A DNA stretch of 34,497 bases, from the NCBI GenBank assembly GCA_024741835.1, contig JAENRP010000422.1, forward strand, positions 1 to 34,497, read 5' to 3'. The position numbers were made by a program, and so were the translations under genes. Below, one piece after another: positions 1 through 10,397 of the stretch. Under the pieces are notes generated by a model. The model was not told the origin of the DNA. It worked only from the letters and a program-made list of their open reading frames with translations, and made no database searches. Each line of letters starts with the position of its first letter. Within the stretch, counting starts at the first letter, position 1. Source of the DNA: Diplocarpon mali. Its lineage: Eukaryota; Ascomycota; Leotiomycetes; Helotiales; Drepanopezizaceae.

Positions 1-1289
1 GAATCTATATACAACCTTTTACTACTAACCTTAATAGAGCGCCTTTTTATTTTAATAAGCGGGCCTTTAAATAGGTAGGGTTTATTAATTATATATATTA
101 TATAATTAGTATTACTATATTAATCGGATTCAAGGATCTTATAAAGATTGGCTTTTAAAATATAAGCATCTTTATTATAATTATCATTTGAATTATCAAA
201 AGTGGATTTAGGTTTAAATAACCTACTATTATTATTAAAGGTATCTGCTAAAGTTTTGGCTAAATAGCCTTTTCCTTTGCCTTTCCTTAATAGTTGCAGC
301 CTTTAATAGGATAAGGGCAGTTTGCTTCTTAACTTCTACTTTAATTACTTCTTAATATTAAAGCTAGCAACTATATCAATTAGTTGCCTTCTAACTTTAT
401 AATTAGTAATATTATAAGTACTATTACAAAAGTAGTATCTCTGATAAGCTTAAGGACTTGTCCTATACTCCTTCCTCTTCTTAAGCTTATTATTATCCTA
501 TAACGCAGTATTTGCCGATTTAGAGCGTCTTTTAAGGTCTTATTTAATAGTTTAAAGGAGGTCGATCTTCTTATAGATCTTAAGGTTAAGTTAAATAAGA
601 AGAGATTATTTTATAATAGTAAACTTAAAAGGGAGGCTATTAAGTAGGAAATTAAAAAGCTAAGTTTCCTTAAAAGTCATAGCTATCCTAGGATCTACGG
701 CTCTTACTCTCCTCCTTACTTTATATAATATGAACTAGGTAGAGTCTATATTTATATCTATATCCTTACTATCTTTATCTTTTTTATACTAAAATAAAGT
801 AATCTGCTATAGTAGATACTAGGTATTAAGGGCAGTTGTCTAAAAGTATTTTACCTTTAAAGTATCCTATCTTATCTTCGCATTATTATAAACTCGAATA
901 AAATCTCGATCTTTATTACTTAAACCTCTATTAATCTTAAGCTTATATTTAGCTAAGGCTAGCTTATACTCCTTCTCCTTTTCTATATTTAAAATCTGCC
1001 TTTAGGATTCTCGGTTATTATCTACTAAAGCTCTTAAGCTAAGCTTATTTAATATATTTAGTAAATCCTTAGCAGTTATATTAGCTATTAAAGTAGAAGT
1101 AGACAAATCGGTAGAAGGAGTATAAGGGGCTATTCTCGCATATTTAATAAGTGTCTTTTAAATCGCTATTTTAATACCTTTGCTCTTAAAGTAAAGCTTT
1201 AAATCGTCGAACTATTATTATTAGTTCTTTTAAGAGAGTTGGAAGTCTCTAGGTCTGGTGTTTCGATCGGAATCGGAAGCTATTGCCAT
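1..1289 (-). pseudogene. Copia-A gag remnant (5' part)
   Basis: Read from the ATG at 1289-1287, the frame gives a Gag-like start (MA-ASDSDRNTRPRD) followed by a copy of the Copia-B Gag with the NWQQWFDDLKLYFESKGI segment, interrupted by TAA/TAG/TGA codons of RIP type. The region goes on into a basic zinc-knuckle and linker part and is cut by the window edge. It would encode the nucleocapsid part of a Ty1/copia polyprotein. It is non-functional here, with several in-frame stops. The aligned Copia-B copy (23126 leftwards) keeps more of the original GC base pairs and reads more clearly. Confidence 0.7.
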
Positions 1290-1389
1290 TTCGAATAGAA
1301 TTGCATTGAAAAATCAAAAAAAAATTAAATAGTTAAGGGCACTCCTCCTATCGAAAAGTCGAAATGATTAAATAGCGGGTATTATAGAA

Positions 1390-1580
1390 GTATTAAATAG
1401 GAAGGAAGTCCTCTTATCGAAAAGGGTTTTTAAGCTATAACGCAGGGAATCATACCTCTTACGAAATATAGTAAAGCAAGGAATTATACCTCTTATAGTA
1501 CCAAAGGGGTTATAGAGCAAAGAATCATACCTCTTATAATATAAGTTGGCTAAATAGGGAATTATACCTCCTATTTACCG
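1390..1580 (-). repeat. Imperfect tandem repeats in the Copia-A leader
   Basis: Between primer site and gag, a short motif (GAATCATACCTCTTA on the + strand) recurs at about 1446, 1481, 1522 and 1559, a period of roughly 35-40 bp. The same array is present in Copia-B at about 23286-23412, so it belongs to the family and is not a local expansion. Confidence 0.65.
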
Positions 1581-1633
1581 ATTGTTCGCCTCTTACTATA
1601 AGTCTCGTTCAACTTCTTACTAATAGTTGCAGC

Positions 1634-1638
1634 GCAAG
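1634..1638. repeat. Left TSD of Gypsy-1 (GCAAG)
   Basis: GCAAG sits directly left of the LTR start (TGTGAC) and is repeated at 9815-9819. The undisturbed target in Copia-B (23474-23478) has a single GCAAG. Confidence 0.93.
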
Positions 1639-1941
1639 TGTGACGACTGGGAGTATAACCTCTGCTTAGCATTGATATATATACGAATCATATAGTAATA
1701 CCAATAGAACGTCTTAGTAATGACTTAGAATCAATAACTATAGAGCCCTAAAGGAGTAGAAGGGCATAGTATATATATATAAAGAAAAGAGGGTCACCCG
1801 CTTAAGGGGAGCCGAACTAGATGCCAACCGGGGGTAACCCAGTTCATAGCCTATATTAAGATTGCGCCAAGCTATAGCCGAACCGGGTACGAATTGGGTA
1901 CAAACCGGGTATAAACTAGCATATAGTGATAATCTGTCATA
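1639..1941 (-). repeat. Gypsy-1 3' LTR
   Basis: This copy is 303 bp long, the same as its partner at 9512-9814. The ends are TGTGAC...GTCATA, originally close to TGTRAC...GTTACA, an inverted terminal 6-mer. Confidence 0.93.
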
Positions 1942-4900
1942 TTACTCCCCCTTTTGAAAAAAGCTCGTCCTTAAGCGTCTAATTATAGGTTTATTATTAC
2001 CCATTTTATTATAATCATCTATACTATTAGTATAGGCCTATATCTAATTAGGAAGTCTCGCGGGCAGGCCTAGGAGGTTTAGATTTTCCAAATGAAATTC
2101 GCAAAGCTTAAAAGGCGTATATATAAAATTAAAGGCTAGGTACCATTTTAAATTAATATTGCGGCCAACTTATAAGGCGTAATATATAAGCGTACTAGCT
2201 TGCTTTCGTATAGTAAGCAGGCTCTTTACTTTATATTCTTATTCTCTTATAATATTAATAGTAGGAGGTGGATCATTTACTTAGCTATCTAAAGGGGTTT
2301 TAGGGTCCTTTTAAAGGCGACTCGGATAGAAGATATTATATACCTTTATAAAGTTAGGTAATTTCAAATAGTATAAATCAAATACTTTCTCTATAATTTG
2401 AAACAGGCTAGCTCTAGGGAAGCTAAGCTTTTTAAAAGGCCTGTCTATAGGGTAGGGACGTATATCTAAGTATACTTAATCGCCGACTTCGAAAGTAGTA
2501 AGGCAGCAAGAGGTATTAGTAGCATTTTATATGCGTTCCTAAGCCTTAAAGATATGAGATTTAGCAAGGGTCTATGCTATATAATATCTTATAGAGTATT
2601 CTAAGGCATCTTATTAATTGAGTTTTTAAGAAGGGGACTCCGAATTAGGTATATTAAGCTTCTAGTCCTAATTAGTACGCGGAGCGTACCTATGCACTAC
2701 TTCGAATAACAATAAGCTACTAAGGGAGTCATAAGGGAGAGTTAGCTAGGCGAAATCCATTATAGGTAAGAATTCGCTTTAATCGTCTTAATAGTAGCTA
2801 ATAAAGGGGCAGAGGCGTTGCGTAAGGTATTAATTATAGTTTTCGGTTTAGCCATCGGTTTAAAGGTAGTAGGCTGAGCTAAGGGTCAGTTTCGTACCTA
2901 AAATAGAGGTAAAAGCTTTTTAAAAGCTTAAGATGAATTGAAAGCCTTGGTCTAAGGTAATTATTAAAGGGAGACTAAAGTAGCGATATATATAGTATAT
3001 ATAGAGTTGGGCTAGCTGGCGTAAATCGGTAGTCTTTCGGTAGGGAATCGATATCGCCTGCTTACTAAATCGATCGATAATTATAAGAATATTATTATAG
3101 CTATGCTTATCTTTATTAAAACTCATATAATCTATAGTTATATACTCCTAAGGTTGGCTCAGTACTAGGAGGGGTTGGAGTAGACTAGGTTTCTTATTAC
3201 AAAGGACTTTGCTTTATTTATAAGTATGGCAGTTCTTATAGTACTAAGAGACGTATCGGCATAGATTCGGCCAGTGGTATTGTAAGGAGAGAAGCTAGTA
3301 GGTTTTACGCGCGCTTAGATGTATAATAGTAATTTGATTATAAACCTCTTATATAAGTAGCATATAAAGGTAGTTTATATTAGGTACTATTAGCTTACTT
3401 TAAAAGAGAAGCAAATCTCTTTCTATCGTCTAAGGGTTAGTCTTAGTCGGGGCTATATTAGACCTATTCTAAAGGGCGGCCTGGCGATAGACTTAGTAAG
3501 GCCTGTATTATCGGTTTACAGCTAGTACTTAGTTAATAATATAGAAAGTAAGGGAGAAGGCTGAAACTTCTTCAATAGAGACTAGGTTCTTAACTATAGT
3601 TTATTTACAAAGCTATTTAAAGAGAATTCGGGGGTCAATCTGATCTTAGCGCAATAATATCATAAGGCAATTATTGCATTTTATTATATTCTAATCCTTT
3701 AACTTATTGATGCAGTGAGTTAAGGCGTTGGCAAAAGGGTTTTTGGAGCTGGGTTGGTAGGTAATTGTAAAGTCGTATTCGAAGAGAAGCTCGGCCTATT
3801 AAGCCTATTAAGAACTGAGATTTTTTATAGTTATAAAGTACTTAAGTGCTTTATAGTCTATATATACTATAACTTGGTAGGGTGCTCTTATAAGCTCGGC
3901 TTTAAAATGGCCAAATGATCGAATAATAGCTAGCATCTCCTTATTATATATAGTATAGTTTAGCTTAGCTAGTGCTATAGTCTTACTATAGTAGGCAACT
4001 GGACGCTATTCGGACCTATATCGCTATAATAATATAAAGGCGACTATACTATTAGAGGCATCGGTTTCTAGCATATAAAGGAGGTCTTACCTATAGTACT
4101 AAAGGATTAAGGCATGCGTAAGAGCTTCTTATAGCTATAGGAAGCTCTGCTTATATTTAGGAGTAAATCGGAAGGGAATATTATTCTTAGTAAGGTATAC
4201 TAAAGGGGCGGCAATAAGACTATAGTTTTAAATAAAATAATAATAAAAGTTGTAAAAATAAAAGAATAATTAAATACCTTTTATAATAGAAGGGTAGGTC
4301 CAATTCTTTACTACTCTACTTTATTAAGGTTAACCCGAACGCCTTTAGTAGTAATTATAAAGCTAAGGTACTTAGTCTCTATAATATTAAACTTATACTT
4401 CTTTAGGTCGGCCTATAGTCCTGCATCTGATAGTCGCTAAAGAACCCGTTTTATATGCGATTTATAGTTGAGTCGATTAGTAGAGTAAATAAGAATATCG
4501 TTTAAGTAGGCTATATAAAAATCATTAAAGTAATCGAAAAGGACGTCGTTTATATACCTTTAGTAGGTAGTAGGGCTATTAGTAAGGCTAAAAGGAAGCA
4601 CCTTACACTTATACGCGCTATACTGAGTTTTAAAAGTAGTAAGCTCTTTAAAGTTAGGGTCTATTCGGATCCGGTAAAAGACTTGCTATATATTAAGCTT
4701 TATAAAAATCTAGGCGCTGGCTAATTAAGCTAGGGTTTTATCGATTAAGGGTAAAGGGTATCGATCTTTATAAGTAAGGTTATTAAGCATATAGTAGTTA
4801 ATATAGAATCGTAAGGAGCCATTAGCCTTTTTTATAAATAGTACTAGCGCAGTATAAGAGGCAGAGGAGGCCTTGATAAATCCCTTATTAAAGTTGTTAA

Positions 4901-6696
4901 TAAGGTACGCCTTTACTATTTCCAGCTCAGGTATAGATATTTTATATAAGAGGGAGTATTAAAGGGCCTTTTAAGCACCTTCGGCTATAAGCTCGATTTT
5001 ATAATTATAAAGGCGATAGGGCAGTAGTATATCAAAAGCGGCTTTTGAGAATATATAGTAGTATTCTTTATAAGCGGTTGGAATCGGCTTTTCAATTGGT
5101 TCGAAGGAGGCAGTTAAAATAGCTATTAAAACCTCTTTATTATAGTATCGGTTTAAGAGGGAATCGGTTTTACATTATTAGGTCTAACTTTCTTAATTAT
5201 CTTAAATTAATCGATCAATTTTATAAAATGAGGTACTAAAGAGCTCTACGCCTTACTAATTCCTAGCTATTATATAAAAAGCATAGGCTGAAATTACATA
5301 TATATTTAAAGAAGAAAGGGGGATTTTATACTTTACTATCTACTTGCAGGTGCGTTTTAGGGTCGAAATAGGAAAGGGGGCTAAGTTAGGCTTAGTTGCG
5401 TTGAGCTCTTGCTTTATAATCAATATATTATAAGAGTAGTCTATGGAAAAGGTATTACCTTTAACTTAGGGTAGAGTCGGGGTGGAATCGAAGGTAAAAG
5501 AGTATTTAGTCGGAATAGGAGGGAATTTAAGAAGAGGGAGCTAAGAGAGGTTTTCCTAGCGTCGAGCTTTATACTTAGAAAGGGACTGTTTTAGTACTAT
5601 ATTATATTAAGTTGCATTTTGCTAGTAGTATCGATCTAAGTTTTATCGTTTAGTATTAGTGATTTTAATATTCCTTGCGAAAGAGATAGTAGGCAGATAG
5701 GAATCAGGCTAGATTAGCTTGCGAGAAGTATAATTAATAGAAACTTTATACTCTTTAAGCTAGGCTCGTCTTAAAATCACTTTATAATTGCTAAGGTTAG
5801 TAATAAGAAATGGAGTAAAAGATTGAATTCGCTAGTCGATATATAGATTAAGTAGTATATAATAAGTAATAGTACTACCTTAAGAACCGTTATATCCCTT
5901 AATTAGAAAGGGTATAGGGAGTATGCAAATTAAAGGTTTAAGGAAAGAAGATAAAGATTTAAGTAACGCCGAATTAATTAAAGTATACCTATTAGCGCTT
6001 ATATCAATTAATACTAATACCTTATAAGAAATACCATTCTTTAAAAGTAGGATCCGTTTTATTATCGAATCGCTATTAAAGAGGTTTCTTAAATCGAGGT
6101 ATCGCATATTATAAAGTGCGCTTAAGAAAGAGGCTTTATTTAAGCAAGGGCGTTTCCCTTAGGGGTCAAAGGGGGAAGGGGAGCGCTACTATTATCTTAT
6201 TCGGCCTTAGGGTCTTCCTCTTTATCGCTATTCTATCTTTGGCCATTATTATACTTTAGCTTATTAATGCAAGAGCTATAATACTTAAGAGTAATAAAGG
6301 GGGATTTCGGCCGTTTATTAAACTGATTTTTTCAATTAGCTATAGGAGAAGGAGCGCTAAGGGTATCGGTCTAGTATAAAGGAAATAAGGAAGATCCAGG
6401 CTTAGTAAGTCCAAGGGTAAGGGTATTATACTAAGGTCGATTCAGATACAATTTAGAAAAGTTTCTTAATAAGGGATTTAATTTGTTATTATCTCCTTAT
6501 TAGGTAGGCTTGCTAAGATTAGGCTTAGCTTTAATACCTAATCTCTCTCTATATTATATCTGATTATATAGCATCCTCTTAGCGCGCTATCTGGTGTCTT
6601 CTTATTAAATAGCAGTAACCTACTTATCTAACGTCCTAGTCTTATGCTATCTCTATATAAGAGGGGTTTAAAGGCATTTCGGGATTTTCTCTTTAA
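1942..6696 (-). pseudogene. Gypsy-1 pol remnant (protease, RT, RNase H, integrase, chromodomain tail)
   Basis: Reading leftwards, the aspartic protease lies at about 6107-5880; its active-site region now reads LIDISANRYTLINSAL, so the DTG triad is lost. RT lies around 5200-4100, with the YxDD box near 4510-4482 reading YLNDILIYS (first Asp changed to Asn). RNase H is around 4100-3650. The integrase core has a clear segment at 3126-2920 (NILIIIDRFSKQAISIPYRKTTD). The C-terminal tail near 2200-2040 reads WYLA-NFIY...GLPARLPN, like the end of fungal chromodomain integrases. The order PR-RT-RH-IN is Ty3/gypsy. Many TAG/TAA stops and Asp-to-Asn type changes fit G:C-to-A:T mutation, so the polyprotein cannot be made. 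Confidence 0.87.
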
Positions 6697-6701
6697 AGGT
6701 A
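6697..6701. repeat. Left TSD of Copia-D (AGGTA)
   Basis: AGGTA directly precedes the LTR start at 6702 and is repeated at 8484-8488 directly after the second LTR. Confidence 0.9.
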
Positions 6702-6934
6702 TGTTGCAAGTATGCCCGTCACATATTTGTCACATGATCTGTCATATGACATATCATATATATGATATATCATATGACTTGCCACATGACTTAGTAGCAG
6801 CCCTTGTTAAATAGCTTGTAGTTAGAGAGCTCTTATGAACTAAGATACCTAACATCGTCATTTGCACCTTATACTTCTTCGTGCCATCTTCTAGTTTACT
6901 ATCAAGTTCACTATTAGAGAACCTAATTGCTATA
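6702..6934 (+). repeat. Copia-D 5' LTR
   Basis: It is 233 bp long and starts TGTTGCAAGTATGCC. The second copy (8251-8483) has the same length and differs mostly by C-to-T and G-to-A. It contains an almost perfect 38-bp palindrome at 6741-6778 (two mismatched arm positions that form one pair). Confidence 0.92.
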
Positions 6935-6946
6935 GGTTATGAGCCC
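6935..6946 (+). other. Copia-D primer-binding site (initiator-tRNA-Met anticodon type)
   Basis: GGTTATGAGCCC abuts the LTR end and is the exact reverse complement of the anticodon stem-loop segment GGGCUCAUAACC of fungal initiator tRNA-Met. This is the half-tRNA priming used by Drosophila copia and yeast Ty5, not the 3'-CCA-end priming of most LTR elements. Confidence 0.8.
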
Positions 6947-7039
6947 CGCATGCCTATGAATAGCATTCGACAAATTCCATCGATTAGAGTCTCCCTTACA
7001 AACGAAAAGGCTGATCGATATTTTTGAGTTTTACTCAAC

Positions 7040-7979
7040 CAACGACGCACGATAGCGTCATTTCAATAACAAAACAGGTGGCGAACCGGCTAACTACTTC
7101 TTAGGAGTACGTATAGTCAGAGATCGATAAAATAGAACGATCTCGCTTTATTAAGACGCCTACGTTAATAAGGTTCTTAAACGTTTTTATATAACTAATT
7201 ACAAGAGCGTACTAACTCCTTTTGCCAATGGCTATAAAGTTCATATGGTCAAATTTGAAGGCCAAGCCACTTCATAGGAAGTAAAGCTGTACTAAAAGAT
7301 CTGTGGTTCTCTATAGTACCTTATGCACTATATGCATTAGGATATACTATACTATTACTCTATTCTTAGCAAATTCCTTACTAACCCTTTGCTATAATAT
7401 ATAGTAGCTTTAAAACGAGTTTTATAATACTTGCAAGGGACGCGATTCTATTATACTACCTTCGGAAGCAAAACAACTGACCTAGAGCTTTAGAAATTGC
7501 ATAGCTACTGCGATTCTAATTAAGTAGGTAATAGAGGAAGTAGAGCCTCCTAGTCTAGGGCCGTCTTCTTCCTTAATAATAGGGTAATTACCGCCTCCTT
7601 TAAGCGATAGACTATTATCGCTCTCTTATCTATAAAGGCAAAGTATATCGCTATATGCAAATTCGTATAAGAAGCCTCTTAAATACGCCAAGTACTTAAG
7701 GAAATAGGCTATGCTAGCGATAACGCTACTAAAGTTGAGATGATCTGCGATAACTAAGGAGCCCTTTATCTTATTAAAAACCCTGAATATCATTAGAGAA
7801 TAAAGCATATTAATATCAAGTTCTATTATATTCGGCAAGAGCTTTGGAAAGGCCATTTGAACCTCTAGTATACAAATACCAAAGACAACGCCGCCGATAG
7901 ACTAACTAAGAGCTTGAATAGCTCTAACTATACCGCCTTTATCAAATTGTTAAATATGAAGGTTCTACACCTTGATTAA
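7040..7979 (+). pseudogene. Copia-D RT end and RNase H remnant
   Basis: The + frame begins the recognisable RT end with ANYFLGVRIVRDR and continues into LYQ/YxDAYVNKVLKRF-like sequence. It then reads through the Ty1/copia RNase H region (SYCDSN..., later ALSSIKAKYIAICKFV and INIKFYYIRQELWKGHL...NAADRLTKSL) to a natural TAA at 7977-7979. In-frame TAG/TAA codons occur repeatedly where Gln or Trp is expected. The catalytic YxDD part of RT is absent (deleted), so this copy could never have coded for its own movement after the deletion. Confidence 0.8.
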
Positions 7980-8062
7980 AGGGTGATTTTTTTTACACCT
8001 CTATTATAAGGTGATTTTTTTTTGCACTTCTATTAAAGGGTGATTTTTTACTCCTAGGCCGG
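7977..8062. repeat. Short tandem repeat 3' of the Copia-D pol remnant
   Basis: Three imperfect units of about 30-40 bp, each with RGGTGATTTTTT followed by ACACC/GCACTT/ACTCC and CTATTA, lie between the pol stop and the 3' LTR. Confidence 0.6.
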
Positions 8063-8250
8063 GCCCGCGAGCTGATTTTGACTTTTTTAAAGGGTGGATT
8101 TCCTACTCTAGAGTAGAGCGCGCTAGCGAACTCTACTCTATTTCCCATATCTGCAGATTGATTTTTCATACAAAACTGTAGATTATAACAAAAGTTATAA
8201 CGTTATATATATTGCTAGCGAGTACCTTTAAAGGTCTCCCCAGAGGGGTA

Positions 8251-8483
8251 TGTTGCAAGTATGCCTATCATATATTTATCACATAATCTGTCATATAACA
8301 TATTATATATATAATATATTATATAACTTGCCATATAACTTAGTGGCAGCCCTTGTTAAATAGCTTATAGTTAGAGAGCTCTTATAAACTAAGATACCTA
8401 ACATCGTCGTTTGCACCTCATACTTCTTTGTACCATCTTCTAGTTTACTATCAAGTTTACTATCAGAGAACCTAATTTCTACG
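8251..8483 (+). repeat. Copia-D 3' LTR
   Basis: This is the 233-bp partner of 6702-6934, heavily changed from C to T (for example TCATATGAC to TCATATAAC), and is followed by the TSD AGGTA at 8484-8488. Confidence 0.92.
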
Positions 8484-8488
8484 AGGTA

Positions 8489-9511
8489 CTATAAAGTCGA
8501 CTATTATCGTCGATCTCTACTATAGCAGCTAATCGGAAGAACTTAAGGTAGAATTCCTAAAAAGACTTATTAGCCTTTATATAAAGGGTAGTAAACTCGA
8601 TCTTAGCTTCTTTATATTCCGCTAGGTTAGCTAAAAACTTAATAAGTTAATTTACTAGGGTTTCGGCGGTAATATAGGCGTCTCTATTAAGTACCTAAAG
8701 GGTTAGCTAGTCTTTGGCTATACCCTTAGTCTAATTTAAAATATAGTTAAGCTAGGCCTATTCCCTATAGAAGTAAGGGTAGTATAGCTTTAAATTATCA
8801 AGTACATAGGCCTCTTAGTATTTAGCGTAGTAGTTATAGCTATTAGATAGTTTCTAAGTGAGGTTTAGTATATTATAAATGTAAGAGAGGTTTAGCTATT
8901 AAGCTAAAGGCGAACTAGTAGTATATCAGTTAAGGGAAGCAAAAGAAGGATCGTCTTAATTATCGCATTGCTTACTACGCGTAGTAGAGGAAATAGAAGG
9001 AGGTAAGTCGAAGTCTATAAAGCGCTAGAGGCGCGTAGGTAAACTAAAGGGGTTTTGTTCTATTGCTAGTATTTTCTCAATTGATTTAATAATACCTTTA
9101 AAGGCGCTTTAAAGGTCATTTAAATCTCTTTCTTAATTGATCAATTATTAATATATAGAATTCAGCTTACAGTTATACCTATTACGCTCTTCTAATATAG
9201 ATGCAAGTCGGACTTGTAGGGAATCTAATTCGGCTTATAATATAGTGACTTTAGGGCCGTTGTTATTAGCTGGTAGGGAGTTAGTAGGAAAGGTACTAAG
9301 GGTAATACTAGTACCTCCTTAAAGGAGGGGAGAGTAAAGGGTCTTTAAAGACCGAGTAATAGGAGGAACTATTCTTTAAGCTTATAGCAAGAGCTTAGTA
9401 TAGGTCTTTTAGTATATTATTATACTTATTAGGGTTTCGGTCGACTACTAGGAATAATATAAATAGATATTATAAATGCTATCTCTAGCGAAGCGAAAGA
9501 GTTATTAATAA
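8489..9511 (-). pseudogene. Gypsy-1 gag and leader remnant
   Basis: This is the part of Gypsy-1 between its 5' LTR and the Copia-D insertion, read on the - strand. By position it must contain the leader, the primer site and most of gag. I see charged, Leu-rich stretches broken by frequent TAA/TAG codons, but no intact zinc knuckle or other diagnostic motif. The call therefore rests on element order and not on a recognised domain. Confidence 0.55.
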
Positions 9512-9814
9512 TATGATAACTAAGAGTATAACCTCTGCTTAGCACTAATATATATATAAATTATATAGTAATACTAATAGAACGTCTTAGTAATAACTTA
9601 GAATTAATAACTATAGAGCCTTAAAGGAGTGGAAGGGCATAGTATATATATATAAAGAAAAGAGGATCACTTGCTTAAGGGGAGCCGAACCGGATGCTAA
9701 CCGGGGGTAACCTGGTTTATAGCCTATATTAAGATTGCGCTAAGCCGTAGCCGAACCGGGTACAAACCGGGTACGAACCGGGTACGAACCGGCATATAGT
9801 GACAATCCGTTATA
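9512..9814 (-). repeat. Gypsy-1 5' LTR
   Basis: This 303-bp partner of 1639-1941 is followed by TSD GCAAG (9815-9819). Near its right end a GAACCGGGTAC-like 10-mer is repeated in tandem (about 9750-9792); the other LTR has the same repeats decayed to GAATTGGGTAC and AAACCGGGTAT. Confidence 0.93.
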
Positions 9815-9861
9815 GCAAGTGCTTTCTAAGGGAAGTTAATAATCTATTATCGGTCTAGCTA

Positions 9862-9873
9862 GGGCTTATAACC
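9862..9873 (-). other. Copia-A primer-binding site
   Basis: On the - strand it reads GGTTATAAGCCC directly after the 5' LTR. It is one G-to-A step from the exact initiator-tRNA-Met anticodon-loop complement seen in Copia-D. Confidence 0.75.
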
Positions 9874-10068
9874 TATTAAGCTTAAGTGAGTCGGCGCAAT
9901 AGGTAAAGGAGGCTTCTAAAGGTCGATAGTCGATATATTAATAAGAGTTAAGGAAGGAAGGTTACCCCTTTCTTCCCTATAGCTATATGCGTATAAATAT
10001 CCTACTGACTAAGCAGTAGGGTCATATGATAATACATTGGAGTGATGGCTGTATCACCTATCTCAATA
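9874..10068 (-). repeat. Copia-A 5' LTR
   Basis: This 195-bp LTR is one of three copies of the same length (10203-10397 and 23533-23727 are the others). Its ends, TATTAAG...CTCAATA, derive from TGTTGAG...CTCAACA, a perfect inverted terminal 7-mer. It carries GGTCATATGA near the right end. Confidence 0.92.
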
Positions 10069-10202
10069 TATTCGGCGAAAAGCCATCTGTCAAATACCTT
10101 TATCCTTTTAGTACAAAGGTCTATATATATATCCCTTCTAAAGCTTAAGCCCTTGGCTTAAAGCTACTTTATCGTATAGAAGAAGGCATCTTTATTAGAT
10201 AT
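10069..10202 (+). pseudogene. Copia-C integrase fragment between Copia-A and Copia-B
   Basis: This 134-bp piece of the oldest element is trapped between two younger LTRs. The + frame reads FGEKPSVKYLYPFSTKVYIYIPSKA, then one TAA, then a segment ending EEGIFIRY. This is the Ty1/copia integrase C-terminal region (the pattern 'FGxxAYVHIPxxxR...KxxxGIFVGY'). The frame continues at 23728 (GATAT duplicated) with RYNTKISCVYIPF, so removing Copia-B restores one continuous coding region. Confidence 0.82.
10198..10202. repeat. Left TSD of Copia-B (GATAT)
   Basis: GATAT precedes the LTR at 10203 and is repeated at 23728-23732 directly after the LTR that ends at 23727. Confidence 0.93.
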
Positions 10203-10397
10203 TATTGAGCTTAAGTGAGTCGGCGCAGTAGGTATAGGAAACTTCTAGAGGTTGATAGTCGATATATTAATAAGAGTTAAGGAAGGAAGGTTACCCCTTT
10301 CTTTCCTATAGCTATATACGTATTAATATCCTACTAACTAAGTAGTAGGGTCATATGACAATATATTAAAGTGATAGCTATATCACCTATCTTAATA
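10203..10397 (-). repeat. Copia-B 3' LTR
   Basis: This 195-bp copy has ends TATTGAG...CTTAATA. It is the 3' LTR because the RNase H end of pol lies just to its right on the - strand. Confidence 0.93.

Larger units (their letters stand above)
6702..8483 (+). mobile_element. Copia-D, internally deleted Ty1/copia element
   Basis: Two 233-bp LTRs (6702-6934, 8251-8483) flank only about 1.3 kb of internal sequence, and a 5-bp TSD lies outside them. A tRNA-iMet-type primer site starts one base after the left LTR and a purine tract (AGAGGGG) precedes the right LTR, so both replication signals are kept. Gag, protease, integrase and most of RT are missing; only the RT end and RNase H remain. It is inserted in Gypsy-1, in the opposite orientation. 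It could be a non-autonomous derivative that moved with help from a full-length relative, or a deletion after insertion. Confidence 0.92.
1639..9814 (-). mobile_element. Gypsy-1, Ty3/gypsy chromovirus-type LTR retrotransposon with nested Copia-D
   Basis: It is bounded by two 303-bp LTRs with a 5-bp TSD. On the - strand the order is 5' LTR (9512-9814), gag, [Copia-D insertion 6702-8483], protease, reverse transcriptase, RNase H, integrase, chromodomain-like tail, polypurine tract (1945-1955, AAAAGGGGGAG) and 3' LTR (1639-1941). Without Copia-D and one TSD copy the element is about 6.4 kb, close to the usual Ty3/gypsy size. The LTR copies differ mainly by G/A and C/T (TGTGACGACTGGGAG against TATGATAACTAAGAG at the same end), which is the RIP pattern. 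All coding parts are broken by stops. Confidence 0.93.
1..10068 (-). mobile_element. Copia-A, Ty1/copia LTR retrotransposon, partial, interrupted by Gypsy-1
   Basis: This is a - strand element whose 5' end lies at the right (5' LTR 9874-10068, primer site 9862-9873, leader, then gag running leftwards off the window). Segment 1-1638 matches 21845-23478 of Copia-B almost base for base, and 9815-10068 matches 23474-23727, so A and B are two copies of one family. The stretch 1639-9814 is Gypsy-1. Beyond the LTR lies Copia-C sequence, so Copia-A inserted in Copia-C; the predicted TSD is TATTC (10069-10073), and its partner is outside the window. Many differences from Copia-B are C/T or G/A. Confidence 0.85.
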
